Assembly (NCBI RefSeq): GCF_000013205.1 | Contig: NC_007775.1 | Location: forward strand, 2,687,001-2,751,000 | Source: Synechococcus sp. JA-3-3Ab | GTDB taxonomy: Bacteria > Cyanobacteriota > Cyanobacteriia > Thermostichales > Thermostichaceae | DNA length: 64,000 nucleotides | Direction of reading: 5' to 3' | Part shown: positions 43,798-53,042 of the stretch, piece after piece | Position numbering within the stretch: the stretch's first letter is position 1 | Layout of the letters: the number at the start of each line of letters is the position of its first letter | Notes under the pieces: model-generated | Databases searched by the model: none | Seen by the model: only the letters and a program-made list of their open reading frames with translations | What the model was told of the DNA's origin: nothing | Translations under genes and position numbers: made by a program

Positions 43798-44442
43798 ATG
43801 GCGGTTCTTGAAGATTGGCAGCGCTCCAAGTTGGATCCCAGCGACGATGCCCTCTTTTACGACTATCCCCGCTTCGTAACCCATGTGGATGCCGGCTTCA
43901 TCGGCCAGCTCACGGATCTCTACCGCCGCTACTTGCAGCCCCAGACCCGCATTCTCGACCTAATGAGCAGTTGGGTTTCCCATTTGCCCCCGGAGATGGA
44001 TTTTGCCCATGTGGAAGGGCATGGGATGAATGCTCAGGAACTGGCCGCCAACCCCCGGCTTGACCATTTCTTCGTCCAGAACCTCAACCAAAACCCGCTT
44101 CTGCCCTTCCCGGACTGCACTTTTGATGCAGCGCTGAACGCGGTTTCGGTGCAATACCTGCAGCAGCCGGAGCAGGTGTTTGCCGAGGTGCATCGCATCC
44201 TCAAGCCCCAGGGCCTTTTCATTGTCAGCTTCTCCAATCGCATGTTTTTCCAGAAGGCCATCCAGGCCTGGCGGGATGGCTCGGAAGCAGAGCGGGTGGA
44301 GCTGGTCAAGCGCTATTTTGAGTCGGTGCCGGGATTCGAGATCGTCGAGGTGATCCAGCGGCCTGCTCCCCTGGGTTGGCTTGCCCTTTTGGCTGGCGGG
44401 GATCCCTTTTACGCTGTGGTCGGTCGGCGAACCGAGGCATGA
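43798..44442 (+). CDS. SAM-dependent methyltransferase (class I-like)
   Basis: 214 residues from ATG 43798 (TTG 43780 also possible). Motif I ILDLMSSWVSHLP is unusual (no glycine-rich loop); then LPFPDCTFDAALNAVSVQYL, PEQVFAEVHRILKPQGLFIV and SFSNRMFFQKAIQAWRDG match methyltransf_11-type proteins. Substrate unknown. Confidence 0.82.
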   Translation: MAVLEDWQRSKLDPSDDALFYDYPRFVTHVDAGFIGQLTDLYRRYLQPQTRILDLMSSWVSHLPPEMDFAHVEGHGMNAQELAANPRLDHFFVQNLNQNPLLPFPDCTFDAALNAVSVQYLQQPEQVFAEVHRILKPQGLFIVSFSNRMFFQKAIQAWRDGSEAERVELVKRYFESVPGFEIVEVIQRPAPLGWLALLAGGDPFYAVVGRRTEA

Positions 44443-44624
44443 GGCCATCCATCTTGCGCGTGGCGCCCTTGCATTTCTGGACTCCAACCGGCATGCCGCT
44501 GCGGTTCCCCGGCCTTGAGGGGCGGGTTGCTCCCTGCCGAACGACGGGGGCAAAGGCGACGAGACTGGATCCCTGAGGCAAACTGCCATCCCGAGGAGGT
44601 TCTGCGGGGGTTCTCCGGGCAAGC

Positions 44625-47600
44625 TTAGGAAGGGGGGGGCAAAGGGATCTGCAGCTCCACCACTGTGCCGCTACCCAAGCGGCGGTTGCGCCAGGTGATG
44701 GTTGCCCCGATTAGCTCGGCTCGGTAGCGCATGTTGAGCAATCCATGGCCGTGGCCAGGTTTCTGATCGGGATCGATCCCACCGTTGAACTCCGGCATGC
44801 CACGGCCATCGTCGATGATCTTCAGCTCCAGGTGGGTGTAAGGGGCTTCGGGATTGACAGAAGGCTCCTCTGCGCCGCTACCGGCTTGAACCTTGGGCTG
44901 AATGGTGATGTCGATGCGCCGTGCCCCTGCGTGTTTGACGATGTTGTTCAGCGCCTCCTGCACGATCCGAAAGATGTTGCTTTGGCAGGCAGGGCTGAGA
45001 CGGGAGAGCAGGCCATCGGCGCGGTTGTCGAAGCGGGTGAGAAGCGGGTGAGGAGAACGCTGGGCCGCCCGTTCCAGAAGGCTGCGCAGAGCCGGGCCCA
45101 GGTTAAAAGCCCGCATGGCCAGCGGCTGCAGATCCTCGACGATCCCCCGCAACTCGGCCATGGTCTCCTGCAGTTGGACGCTCATGACGCGTAGCTGAGC
45201 CTGGCCGGCAGGGCTGAGGGTCGGATCGCCGGCGAGCTCCTGAATCTGACGAGACAGAGCTCCCAGATCCGCTAGGGTCTGATCGTGCAGATCGGCGGCC
45301 AGGCGACGACTTTCCGCCTCTCGCCCCTCGGTCAGCCCTTGCAAGGCTGCTGCCGTCGCCTCTTGACGGCGAACCTGCTCGTAGAAGGAGGCCCGCTGCA
45401 GCGCCACTGCCGCAATGTCCGCCAGCGCTTCCACCAAGTCCCTATCTGCAGGGGCAAATCCGGCGGCTTCGGGGGCAGTATCGGCAGTTGGAGGCTTCCG
45501 GCCTGCCGTCGCCAGGGGCGGAATGGAGGCGCAGAGCACACCCGCAATCTGGTTGGCATCGGTAACCAGAGGTACACACAGTAGGGAGCGGATGCCCTTC
45601 TGCAACAGCGTCTGGCGGGTGGGAAGGGGCAGCGGAAAGGTTTGGACATCGGGGATCAGCAGCGTGTCCAGATGGGTGTAGCAACTTACCCAAATGAGCT
45701 GGCTCAGCTCAGGGGTCAACGTCTGCCCCACCTGGGAAGGGATCCCCGGCTGACGGCGGTATTCCTGAAGAATGGCGAGGGGTTCTGGAGCCGCTGCAGG
45801 CTGTTGGGCGCTCGGCCCATAGCCGCTCCGCGGCGCCACAAAAGTACAGCGATCGACCTGCAAAACTTCCGCCATGCCCTCGAGGGCAATCTCTACCACT
45901 TGGTGGGGATCATAGGTGCCGCTGAGGCGCTGGGCGACCTGGCGCAACAAGCTTTCCCGCTGGGCCGAGATGCGGGTTTGCTCGTAAAGTTGCGCCTGTT
46001 GGAGGGCGATCCCCGCCTGCTCGGCCACGGCTTCCGCCAACTCCAGATCCTCCGGCTGCCAGGGGGATCCGCCGTGAGGGTAGCGCAGCAGGGCAATACC
46101 CCCCAACACTTCCTGTTGTCGCTGCGGCTGGTCAGAGGCAAACAAAGGCACCCACAACAGCCCGCTTCCCTGCCGCTGCGGCTTCAAGTCATCCGGCACC
46201 ACCACCGGCTCCTTCAAGGTGGTCAGCAGGCTGGCTGCCAAGCGCAACTTGGCCTGAACCGTTTCCGACAATTCCGGCGGGATCCCCGGCTCCGGCCAGG
46301 GCTTCTGGAGGGATCCCGTCAGCGGGGCATCCAGCAAGGGCTCCGTCCCGCTCACGCGCACGGCAGGGGTGAGCTCCGGCGCATAGATGCCCACAGGATG
46401 CAGCATCTCCTGTTCTGGCTGCCAAAGGGCCAAGATACACACATCCGCCTGAAAAGCCGCACCAATCTGCTGGGTAATCGCGTGGAAGAGAGTGGTGGGC
46501 TCCAGGCTGGAGCGAATTGCCGCTGTGATCGAGTGCAACAGCGCCAGCCGTTCCGCCTGCCGATGGGCCCGCTCAAACAGGCTGGAACGAGTTAGGGCAA
46601 TCGCCAGTTGGTAGGCCACCGAGCGCAACAGGTCAATCTCCTCCGGCTGCCAGGGGTGGGGTGTAGTTAGGTATACCCCCAGCAGCCCGATCATCCCCCC
46701 TGGCGCAGCAGCCAAGTCGGATCGGCCCGTCTGCGGATCCCTGCCGCCGGCTTCCCCCAGCCCGGCTCCTGCTGAGCCCACCGCTTGCAACGGGATCAGC
46801 ACCGCCGAGCGAGCCTGTAGCGCCTGGAAAGCGGCCAGTCCCTGCGGCGGCAACAGATGTTCCTGAGCCGGCTGCATATGCAGGGCTATTTGCACCACCT
46901 GCCCCTCCTGCAACCGCTCGCACAGCGAGCCAAAGTCTTGGATCCGGTACACCTGCCCCAGGGACGGGGCCAGCCCAGGGCTTAGGGCCTCGTGGGTGAC
47001 CTGAACCGTCTCCTGATCCGGGTTGATACTGTAAAAACAACAGCGGCTCAGCCCCTTCACCCCTTTCGAGAGAAAGGCGTGCTGCAGCTCCTTCAGGGCA
47101 GTGCTGACGATTTGATCCCACTGCAGAAAGCGGTGGACAGTGCTGGTGATGCGGTTGAGCAACGCCTCCCGCACCGCCTGTCGGCGGCTGCGCTCCAGCA
47201 GCTTGGCATTGATAATGGCGCTGGCCGTATAGGAACAAAGAAACTTCACTACTTCTACAAAGCTGGCCTCCAAGGGTGTCCGGCTCAGCAGAGCCAAAGC
47301 GCCCAGCCGCTCCTCCCCGCGGTTAATTGGGTAGGCGACAAAGCCCCGCAGGCCATTGGCCCTCACCCACTCCGGGGCAGGCATCCAGACCTCTTGATCC
47401 GGGTTGTTGCTCAAGAGGGGCAACCCTTGCTGGACCACACGCCCCATAGGGCTGTCATCGGGGTAGATTCGCTCAATTTGGGCGTGGGCAGGGCTGAGCA
47501 GGCCAGCATGGGCCACCGACCGAAAGCAACCCTCTTGCGGGTCGAAAAACCAGAGGCGAGCGGAGGCCACGCCCAGGCGGCTCACCATCTGGTGCACTAG

Positions 47601-47762
47601 GGTTTGAGCCAACTTGAGCAGGCCTTGCTCCCACACCTCCGGCTCCGCCGCTTCTGAAGCCTCTTGCGAAGAGAGCAGCACCAGTTCCTGAACGATTTGG
47701 TTGGCAGCCTGAAGCTGGATCAAGAAAGTGGAATCCGGATCGACAAAAGCCTGCAAAGGCAT
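44625..47762 (-). CDS. Multi-GAF sensor histidine kinase (NarL-type HisKA_3)
   Basis: 1,045 residues from ATG 47762; the longer frame overlaps gltX and is not protein-like. About four GAF-type sensory domains in tandem (roughly 15-190, 205-390, 400-600, 615-800), e.g. LLHSITAAIRSSLEPTTLFH and RESLLRQVAQRLSGTYDPHQ. The HisKA_3 helix has the phosphoacceptor in RLAADLHDQTLADLG near 826; the ATPase domain has an N-box NNIVKHAGARR near 939 and IIDDGRGMPEF near 985. No transmembrane segment. 40 bp after gltX, so possibly co-transcribed. Ligand unknown; no Cys for bilin binding was obvious in the GAF motifs. Confidence 0.9.
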   Translation of the reverse strand: MPLQAFVDPDSTFLIQLQAANQIVQELVLLSSQEASEAAEPEVWEQGLLKLAQTLVHQMVSRLGVASARLWFFDPQEGCFRSVAHAGLLSPAHAQIERIYPDDSPMGRVVQQGLPLLSNNPDQEVWMPAPEWVRANGLRGFVAYPINRGEERLGALALLSRTPLEASFVEVVKFLCSYTASAIINAKLLERSRRQAVREALLNRITSTVHRFLQWDQIVSTALKELQHAFLSKGVKGLSRCCFYSINPDQETVQVTHEALSPGLAPSLGQVYRIQDFGSLCERLQEGQVVQIALHMQPAQEHLLPPQGLAAFQALQARSAVLIPLQAVGSAGAGLGEAGGRDPQTGRSDLAAAPGGMIGLLGVYLTTPHPWQPEEIDLLRSVAYQLAIALTRSSLFERAHRQAERLALLHSITAAIRSSLEPTTLFHAITQQIGAAFQADVCILALWQPEQEMLHPVGIYAPELTPAVRVSGTEPLLDAPLTGSLQKPWPEPGIPPELSETVQAKLRLAASLLTTLKEPVVVPDDLKPQRQGSGLLWVPLFASDQPQRQQEVLGGIALLRYPHGGSPWQPEDLELAEAVAEQAGIALQQAQLYEQTRISAQRESLLRQVAQRLSGTYDPHQVVEIALEGMAEVLQVDRCTFVAPRSGYGPSAQQPAAAPEPLAILQEYRRQPGIPSQVGQTLTPELSQLIWVSCYTHLDTLLIPDVQTFPLPLPTRQTLLQKGIRSLLCVPLVTDANQIAGVLCASIPPLATAGRKPPTADTAPEAAGFAPADRDLVEALADIAAVALQRASFYEQVRRQEATAAALQGLTEGREAESRRLAADLHDQTLADLGALSRQIQELAGDPTLSPAGQAQLRVMSVQLQETMAELRGIVEDLQPLAMRAFNLGPALRSLLERAAQRSPHPLLTRFDNRADGLLSRLSPACQSNIFRIVQEALNNIVKHAGARRIDITIQPKVQAGSGAEEPSVNPEAPYTHLELKIIDDGRGMPEFNGGIDPDQKPGHGHGLLNMRYRAELIGATITWRNRRLGSGTVVELQIPLPPPS

Positions 47763-47802
47763 AGCAGCAAGCAATAGAAAAGTCAACTCCAACAGCCTGA
47801 AC

Positions 47803-49242
47803 TCAGGCAACCACCTTCTGCACCGCCTCCAGCCGCCCCAAAGCCCAGCCCCGCCGCTGCAACAGCGCAAAAGAGGCCATCAAATCCGGCCCCTGCAGAT
47901 CCCCTGTCAGGGCGGCCCGCAAGCTTTTCAGCAGCAGGCCCTTTTTCATCCCCTGGCTTTTGGCCACCTCTTCCACCAGCGGTTTTAGGCTGTCCGCGGA
48001 AACTGGCTGGGGCAACTCAGCAGCAGCCAACGTGGTGGCCATGGCGGCCATCGCTTCCGCCACCCCCGGCAGGCGCAACTGTTCCAGAGCCGGCAACGAG
48101 TAGCTGAGGGGCTCTTGAAACAAAAAGCGGCTCAGGGGAGGAGCCTCCGTCAGGCGGTCGATGCCCTCGGCGATTAGGCAGGCCACCTCTTCCAGCCAAG
48201 TGGGATCCGGCACGGATCCCAGGTCAAACCCCGCCGCCTGCCAAAAGGGTGTCAGCCGCTCCACCAATTCTGCCGGGGAGAGCTGCTTGATGTACTGGCT
48301 GTTGATCCAGTTGAGCTTGTTCCAATCAAAACGAGCGGCAGCCCGGTTGACCCGGTCGAAGTCAAACATCGTAGCCGCCTTTTCCAACGAGAAGATCTCT
48401 TCCCCATCGGGAGGCGACCAACTGAGCAAAGCCAAGTAATTCTTGAGAGCTTCCGGCAAGAAGCCCATCTGCTGAAACTCCGCCACCGAGGTCGCCCCAT
48501 CCCGCTTGGAGAGCTTCTTCCCTTCTGGATTCAGGATCAGGGGAGAATGGGCAAACTGCGGCGGTTCATGACCCAGAGCGCGGTAGAGCAAGATCTGCTT
48601 AGGCGTGTTGCCGATATGGTCTTCGCCACGGATGACATGGGTGATGCCCATGTCGATGTCGTCCACCACCACTGCCAGGTTGTAGAGAGGGTAGCCATCC
48701 GCCCGCGCGATCACCATGTCTCCCCCCAAATCCTGGGTGTTCCAGGTAATGGGGCCGCGGATAAGATCCACCCACGACACCTCCAGGGGCTCCTCGATCT
48801 TGAAACGGATCACCGGCTGCCGACCCTCGGCTTCATAGGCCCGTCGCTGCTCCTCAGTGAGAAAGCGGTGGCGGTTATCGTAGCGGGGAGCCTTGCCGGC
48901 GGCCTTCTGCGCAGCGCGCATTGCTTCTAGCTCCACCTCGCTGACATAGCAGCGGTAAGCCAGCCCCTGGTCCAAAAGCTGCTGCACCACCGCTTGGTAG
49001 CGCGCGATGCGGTTGGACTGGTAGATGGGCCCCTCATCCCAATCCAGTCCCAGCCAGGCTAGCCCTGCTAAGATGTTGCGGGTGTAGCGGGGGGAAGAGC
49101 GCTCGCGGTCGGTGTCTTCGATGCGCAAAATGAACTGGCCACCGTGGCGGCGAGCGTAGAGCCAGTTAAACACCGCCGTCCGGGCGGTGCCGATGTGCAA
49201 GTTGCCAGTTGGGCTAGGGGCAAGGCGAACGCGAACACTCAC
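47803..49242 (-). CDS. gltX: Glutamyl-tRNA synthetase
   Basis: About 480 residues. Class I synthetase with HIGH-type motif PSPTGNLHIGTARTAVFNW at about 9-27 and KMSKS-type motif KKLSKRDGATSV near 241. ICT blocks include ILRIEDTDRERS and HVIRGEDHIGNTPKQ. Start is GTG 49242 (TTG 49248 is two codons upstream). In cyanobacteria the enzyme usually also charges tRNA-Gln for transamidation; no glnS was seen in this window, though tRNA-Gln is present. Confidence 0.96.
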   Translation of the reverse strand: MSVRVRLAPSPTGNLHIGTARTAVFNWLYARRHGGQFILRIEDTDRERSSPRYTRNILAGLAWLGLDWDEGPIYQSNRIARYQAVVQQLLDQGLAYRCYVSEVELEAMRAAQKAAGKAPRYDNRHRFLTEEQRRAYEAEGRQPVIRFKIEEPLEVSWVDLIRGPITWNTQDLGGDMVIARADGYPLYNLAVVVDDIDMGITHVIRGEDHIGNTPKQILLYRALGHEPPQFAHSPLILNPEGKKLSKRDGATSVAEFQQMGFLPEALKNYLALLSWSPPDGEEIFSLEKAATMFDFDRVNRAAARFDWNKLNWINSQYIKQLSPAELVERLTPFWQAAGFDLGSVPDPTWLEEVACLIAEGIDRLTEAPPLSRFLFQEPLSYSLPALEQLRLPGVAEAMAAMATTLAAAELPQPVSADSLKPLVEEVAKSQGMKKGLLLKSLRAALTGDLQGPDLMASFALLQRRGWALGRLEAVQKVVA

Positions 49243-49468
49243 AGGCAACGGTTCTCAAACAGTGCATCCCGATCCTAGTCGGCAGGGGGATCCCGTGTCA
49301 TGTTGGGGGCTGCAACCGTTGTCAACCGAAGTCTTTCGGGTAGAATCCGCCTTAGCTGCCGGTCAAGAGGTAGGCTCCCCGGGGGTCAAGGTTGGTGGGC
49401 AACGCCCAGCTTCTGCTTTTTCCGGTGTTGAGGAACGAACTACAGTAGCGTAGGAGGAACTACAGCAC

Positions 49469-49819
49469 ATGCGTCTAACCCTGGCGATTGTTCTGGGCTG
49501 TCTAGCCGCCGGGATCCCGGCGGGGGCTGTTTTTGCCCAAATTGCCTATCCTTCTTACCCGGTGGGGGATGCCCTGGATGCGATCCTGCTGGATAGGGGC
49601 AGAGATGCGGATCCGGTGGTTTTCCCTGAAGAGGTAGTGCGCTCCCAGGCCCGGCGAACCACCGCCTTCTTCACCACTTTGCTGAACCAGCGCACCAACA
49701 TCCCGCCCTTGCGCTCGCTGGATTTGCCCAGCCCCTACCAAGCCTCGGTCCGCACCCAGGCTGGCTATTACCGCGTTACCCAGACAGAGCCTGTTTTGGA
49801 CGCCGAGCTCCTCCGCTAG
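49469..49819 (+). CDS. Hypothetical secreted protein
   Basis: 116 residues. A signal peptide MRLTLAIVLGCLAAGIPAGA ends near VFA/QIAYP. The mature part of about 90 residues has VVFPEEVVRSQARRTTAFF and NQRTNIPPLRSLDLPSPY. The lone Cys is inside the signal and not in a clean lipobox. Looks like a cyanobacterial conserved protein; no function recognised. Confidence 0.65.
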   Translation: MRLTLAIVLGCLAAGIPAGAVFAQIAYPSYPVGDALDAILLDRGRDADPVVFPEEVVRSQARRTTAFFTTLLNQRTNIPPLRSLDLPSPYQASVRTQAGYYRVTQTEPVLDAELLR

Positions 49820-49931
49820 GCAAGGCAGATACCCAGCCTGCATTGTGTAGAACCTCTACAAATTCGTGGTTTCGGCCAGGGGGCGTCGGGCCGAGAGGCT
49901 AAGATCGGCTTGTAGCGTGTTCAGGCTGCCT

Positions 49932-50156
49932 ATGTCTGCCCGATCCAAAGTAGAAGCCCTCCCCAAGGGCATGGATCCCCGCCAGTTCACTGCAGCCGAT
50001 GTGGCGGCCATTGCGGAGCGTCTGGAGCGCAACGAGTACCCCAACGTGTTCGACTGCCTGGAGGATTGGCACACCCTGCGGGCCATTGCCTTTTACTCTC
50101 CCGAGCTGGTGGCTCCTTATGCCCATCTGTTGGAGTGGGAAGTGGATGAAGACTAG
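49932..50156 (+). CDS. Small conserved cyanobacterial-type hypothetical protein
   Basis: 74 residues from ATG 49932; an upstream in-frame extension to 49866 looks non-coding. Acidic, helical: FTAADVAAIAERLERNEYPN, VFDCLEDWHTLRAIAFYSPE and LLEWEVDED. No domain recognised, but the composition is clearly protein-like. Confidence 0.68.
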   Translation: MSARSKVEALPKGMDPRQFTAADVAAIAERLERNEYPNVFDCLEDWHTLRAIAFYSPELVAPYAHLLEWEVDED

Positions 50157-50202
50157 AGCTGTCCTTGTAGCTCTGAGCTTTGCTTAGAAGGGATCCCCCT
50201 CC

Positions 50203-51195
50203 TCAACCAGAAGGGGGAGAAGAGCTTCCATCTAGCCCCTGTCTGCGAATAAGATAGCGCACTTCTTCGAGGAGAACGTTAAACCTCTGGTCATTCTCGA
50301 TCTGACGCTGGTTGATGGCCTGGATAGCGCGTTCGTGCTCTTGTTGCAATGCAGTGAGAGTGATGAGAGCTTGAGTTACTTCCTCGGCCCATTCGGCCAA
50401 GTGTGCTAAGTCCGAGCGGGTCTCACGGACAACTTCCTGTAAGTCTCTCAAGCCTTGCGCTTGAGCCACGTTTTGCTCATAGCTTTCCCGAATGGCCTGG
50501 CGCAGCTGCTCAATTTCCCGGCTGCGAGCGGCGTTTTGCTCGCTCAGCTCGGCGTGGCTTTCCCGAATGGCCTGGCGCAGCTGCTCAATTTCCCGGCTGC
50601 GAGCGGCGTTTTGCTCGCTCAGCTCGGCGTGGCTTTCCCGAATGGCCTGGCGCAGCTGCTCGATTTCCCGGCTGCGAGCGGCGTTTTGCTCGCTCAGCTC
50701 GGCGTGGCTTTCCCGAATGGCCTGGCGCAGCTGCTCGATTTCCCGGCTGCGAGCGGCGTTTTGCTCGCTCAGCTCGGCGTGGCTTTCCCGAATGGCCTGG
50801 CGCAGCTGCTCGATTTCCCGGCTGCGAGCGGCGTTTTGCTCGCTCAGCTCGGCGTGGCTTTCCCGAATGGCCTGGCGCAGCTGCTCGATTTCCCGGCTGC
50901 GAGCGGCGTTTTGCTCGCTCAGCTCGGCGTGGCTTTCCCGAATGGCCTGGCGCAGCTGCTCGATTTCCCGGCTGCGAGCGGCGTTTTGCTCGCTCAGCTC
51001 GGCGTGGCTTTCCCGAATGGCCTGGCGCAGCTGCTCGATTTCCCGGCTGCGAGCGGCGTTTTGCTCGCTCAGCTCGGCGTGGCTTTCCCGAATGGCCTGG
51101 CGCAGCTCTTGGATCTCGCGGCTGTTAGCAGCAGTTTGCTCGGCTGCCTGAGCTAGGAGTTGTTCTACTCGATCTAAGCGGTCTTGGCCGTTCAT
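50203..51195 (-). CDS. Coiled-coil protein with eight perfect 25-residue repeats
   Basis: 330 residues. After 38 residues (MNGQDRLDRVEQLLAQAAEQ...) there are eight copies of a 25-residue unit containing AELSEQNAARSREIEQLRQA, then a 92-residue tail (YEQNVAQAQG...) ending LDGSSSPPSG. All charged, Gln/Glu/Arg-rich and helical: a long coiled coil. 25 residues equals 7+7+11, which suits a heptad/hendecad coil. The 75-bp DNA repeats (about 50480-51080) differ by only a base or so between copies, which suggests recent expansion and variable copy number. No membrane segment. The DUF4404-like gene lies just upstream. Confidence 0.8.
   Translation of the reverse strand: MNGQDRLDRVEQLLAQAAEQTAANSREIQELRQAIRESHAELSEQNAARSREIEQLRQAIRESHAELSEQNAARSREIEQLRQAIRESHAELSEQNAARSREIEQLRQAIRESHAELSEQNAARSREIEQLRQAIRESHAELSEQNAARSREIEQLRQAIRESHAELSEQNAARSREIEQLRQAIRESHAELSEQNAARSREIEQLRQAIRESHAELSEQNAARSREIEQLRQAIRESYEQNVAQAQGLRDLQEVVRETRSDLAHLAEWAEEVTQALITLTALQQEHERAIQAINQRQIENDQRFNVLLEEVRYLIRRQGLDGSSSPPSG
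50480..51086. repeat. Tandem array: eight 75-bp units
   Basis: Each unit reads GAATGGCCTGGCGCAGCTGC, followed by CGATTTCCCGGCTGCGAGCG and so on for 75 bp. Two early units have CAATTTCC instead of CGATTTCC. No spacer between units, so not a CRISPR. Flanking partial units diverge. Confidence 0.9.
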
Positions 51196-51225
51196 TCTGA
51201 AACCCTTGGATACCCACCGCGGGAA

Positions 51226-51501
51226 CTACAAACCCATTCCTGCCAATGTGTCAATCACCTGCTCCAGGATCAGCGTGAGGTTGGGGTGAGAGGTTTCAAA
51301 CAGTGCCAGCGCTTCCCCAATGCGAGCTTTGCGCCCTGGGTTTTGTTGGCCCTTGGTTGGGGATCCCAGCTCTGCCAGCACGGCTTCCACCTCCTGGCGG
51401 ATGGCGGCAATGTGCTGCCGCTGCCTTTCATCCAAGCCGGAGGTTTTTTGCAGCTCAACATCCAGATCGTGCAGCAGTTGTCGCAGTTTTGATTCGGCCA
51501 T
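51226..51501 (-). CDS. DUF4404-like small protein
   Basis: 91 residues from ATG 51501 (TTG 51507 possible). Pattern: KLRQLLHDLDVELQKTSGLD, RQHIAAIRQEVEAVLAEL, then IGEALALFETSHPNLTLILE and DTLAGMGL, which match the DUF4404 family. Cytoplasmic, helical; function unknown. 30 bp before the coiled-coil repeat gene, same direction. Confidence 0.78.
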   Translation of the reverse strand: MAESKLRQLLHDLDVELQKTSGLDERQRQHIAAIRQEVEAVLAELGSPTKGQQNPGRKARIGEALALFETSHPNLTLILEQVIDTLAGMGL

Positions 51502-51638
51502 TCTCAAAAAGACCTTAACAAATCAAATCAAGTTTTGACCACGCTGACTCGATCATACGTCCTGTGACATCCTCTCCCGCTAAGCCCTGACGGGCTGTAG
51601 ACGGGAGCTTCCGAGAATCACTTCTCGGAGTTGCTGCT

Positions 51639-52880
51639 TCAACGGACTGGTAAACCAGGATCCTCCACAGCCAGAGAGCGGCAGTCCCACCGCCCCCCTA
51701 TATCCCCCCGTATACGGGGGGACCTGAGTCCACGCTTCAAAATCTCGATAGCAGCGTTCAAGTCTCTGTCCCACGACCCGCAACGGGGGCAATCATGCAC
51801 CCGTTCCGACAAGGCCTTGGGAACACGCTCCTCACAAACACAACAATTTTGGGACGTACCACGGGGATCCACTCTCAACACCTGTTTGCCGCGTTTGACC
51901 GCCACTGCTGTCAGAATGTCAAGAAATTGTCCCCAAGCCGCATCCAAAATCGATTTAGCCAACCGAGTCCGTGCCAGCCCTCGGACGTTGAGATCCTCCA
52001 CCACCAACAGGTCGTATTGCCCCACCAGCCAGTGCGCCACTTGGTAGTGGAACGCTTTGCGTTGTCGGGCAACGTGCAACTGCAAACAAGCAACTTTCGT
52101 GGCTTGTCTCTTCCAGTTGGCGGATCCCTTCACCTTGCGGCTCAGTTGCCGCTGCTGTCGGGCCAAGTGCTTTTGAGCTCGGCGGTAGTACCGCGGGATA
52201 GGCACCACCTCCCCATCGCTGGTGGTGAGAAACCTATCCAATCCCACATCAATGCCCACCGCCTTTTTGATCGGCACAGGCTCTGGGAGAGGAACGCTTT
52301 TGTCTTCCAAGCTGATGCAGACATACCACCCATCGGCCTTGCGCACCACTGTGCAGGTTTTGGGCACAAACCCCTCCGGCAAGGGGCGGTGCAGCACCAC
52401 AGGCATCGAGCCAATCTTGCTCAGCCGCAGAGTCTCCCCTTCCAGATGCGCTCCCGCCTTGGGGCAATTGATGCGGGGGAATGTGAAGGATCTCAACTCC
52501 CCCGCTTTTTTGAAGCGAGGCCGCCCCCGCCGCTTGCCTGTGCTATCCGGCACCTGCCACGCTTTCCACGCCTTGTCCAGCCGCATCAAGTTTTGCTGCA
52601 GCACCTCGGCGTAAATGCCCCGGTAGGCCGGGAACAGTTGCTTGATTTGTTTGAGGGATCCCGCCTGCCGATAATAATTCGGCTCCAGCGGAGCTTCTGA
52701 CACAGGCAACGGGCACGAGACAAGACTGCAACGGTCAATTGGGCAACGGGTTGCGGTCAGCCAGTCCAGTCTCTGCCCCAGAGCGTCGTTCCACTGCCGC
52801 CGCAACAATTCCAGCCACTCGGTCATCAGAGCGGCTTGGTCGTCGCTGGGCAGGATCCGGTACTCGTGGGTGATAATCAT
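51639..52880 (-). CDS. tnpB: TnpB RNA-guided nuclease (IS200/IS605)
   Basis: 413 residues, uninterrupted from ATG 52880. RuvC-type residues: Asp in AVGIDVGLDRFLTTSDG, Glu in YDLLVVEDLNVRGLA and Asp in GSWDRDLNAAIEILKRG, with the zinc ribbon CCVCEERVPK/CPRCG. N-terminal MIITHEYRILPSDDQAALMT is typical. Close to the stop the 18-bp palindrome CCCCCCGTATACGGGGGG is embedded in frame, encoding SPRIRGD after ILKRGLR. Probably still active as a nuclease, while tnpA is broken. Confidence 0.9.
   Translation of the reverse strand: MIITHEYRILPSDDQAALMTEWLELLRRQWNDALGQRLDWLTATRCPIDRCSLVSCPLPVSEAPLEPNYYRQAGSLKQIKQLFPAYRGIYAEVLQQNLMRLDKAWKAWQVPDSTGKRRGRPRFKKAGELRSFTFPRINCPKAGAHLEGETLRLSKIGSMPVVLHRPLPEGFVPKTCTVVRKADGWYVCISLEDKSVPLPEPVPIKKAVGIDVGLDRFLTTSDGEVVPIPRYYRRAQKHLARQQRQLSRKVKGSANWKRQATKVACLQLHVARQRKAFHYQVAHWLVGQYDLLVVEDLNVRGLARTRLAKSILDAAWGQFLDILTAVAVKRGKQVLRVDPRGTSQNCCVCEERVPKALSERVHDCPRCGSWDRDLNAAIEILKRGLRSPRIRGDIGGRWDCRSLAVEDPGLPVR
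51704..51721. repeat. 18-bp perfect palindrome within tnpB
   Basis: CCCCCCGTATACGGGGGG, identical to 24404-24421; lies in frame near the C-terminal end of tnpB (51639-52880). Confidence 0.75.
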
Positions 52881-53042
52881 GAGACGGTTCTAGCATTTAG
52901 CGCAACGAGCTACAACATAGGCCATCGTTCTGTTTACAGCCTACAAATCCACTTGGTGCTGGTGACAAAGTACCGTCGTCGGGTGATACAGCCTTTTAAT
53001 TTAAAATAGGGTACAGGTATTCAAGAGGAAGGAGAGAAAGGA

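Noticed and set aside
47763-47870. Longer start for the GAF histidine kinase
   Set aside because: Overlaps gltX and encodes Cys/Trp/Arg-rich sequence unlike the family; ATG 47762 is clean.
50480-51086. CRISPR array
   Set aside because: Repeats are contiguous without unique spacers and lie in frame inside a protein gene.
50403-51156. Three long plus-strand reading frames over the repeat region
   Set aside because: A 75-bp unit without stops leaves all frames open; these are arginine/phenylalanine-rich mirrors of the coiled-coil gene and have no start context.
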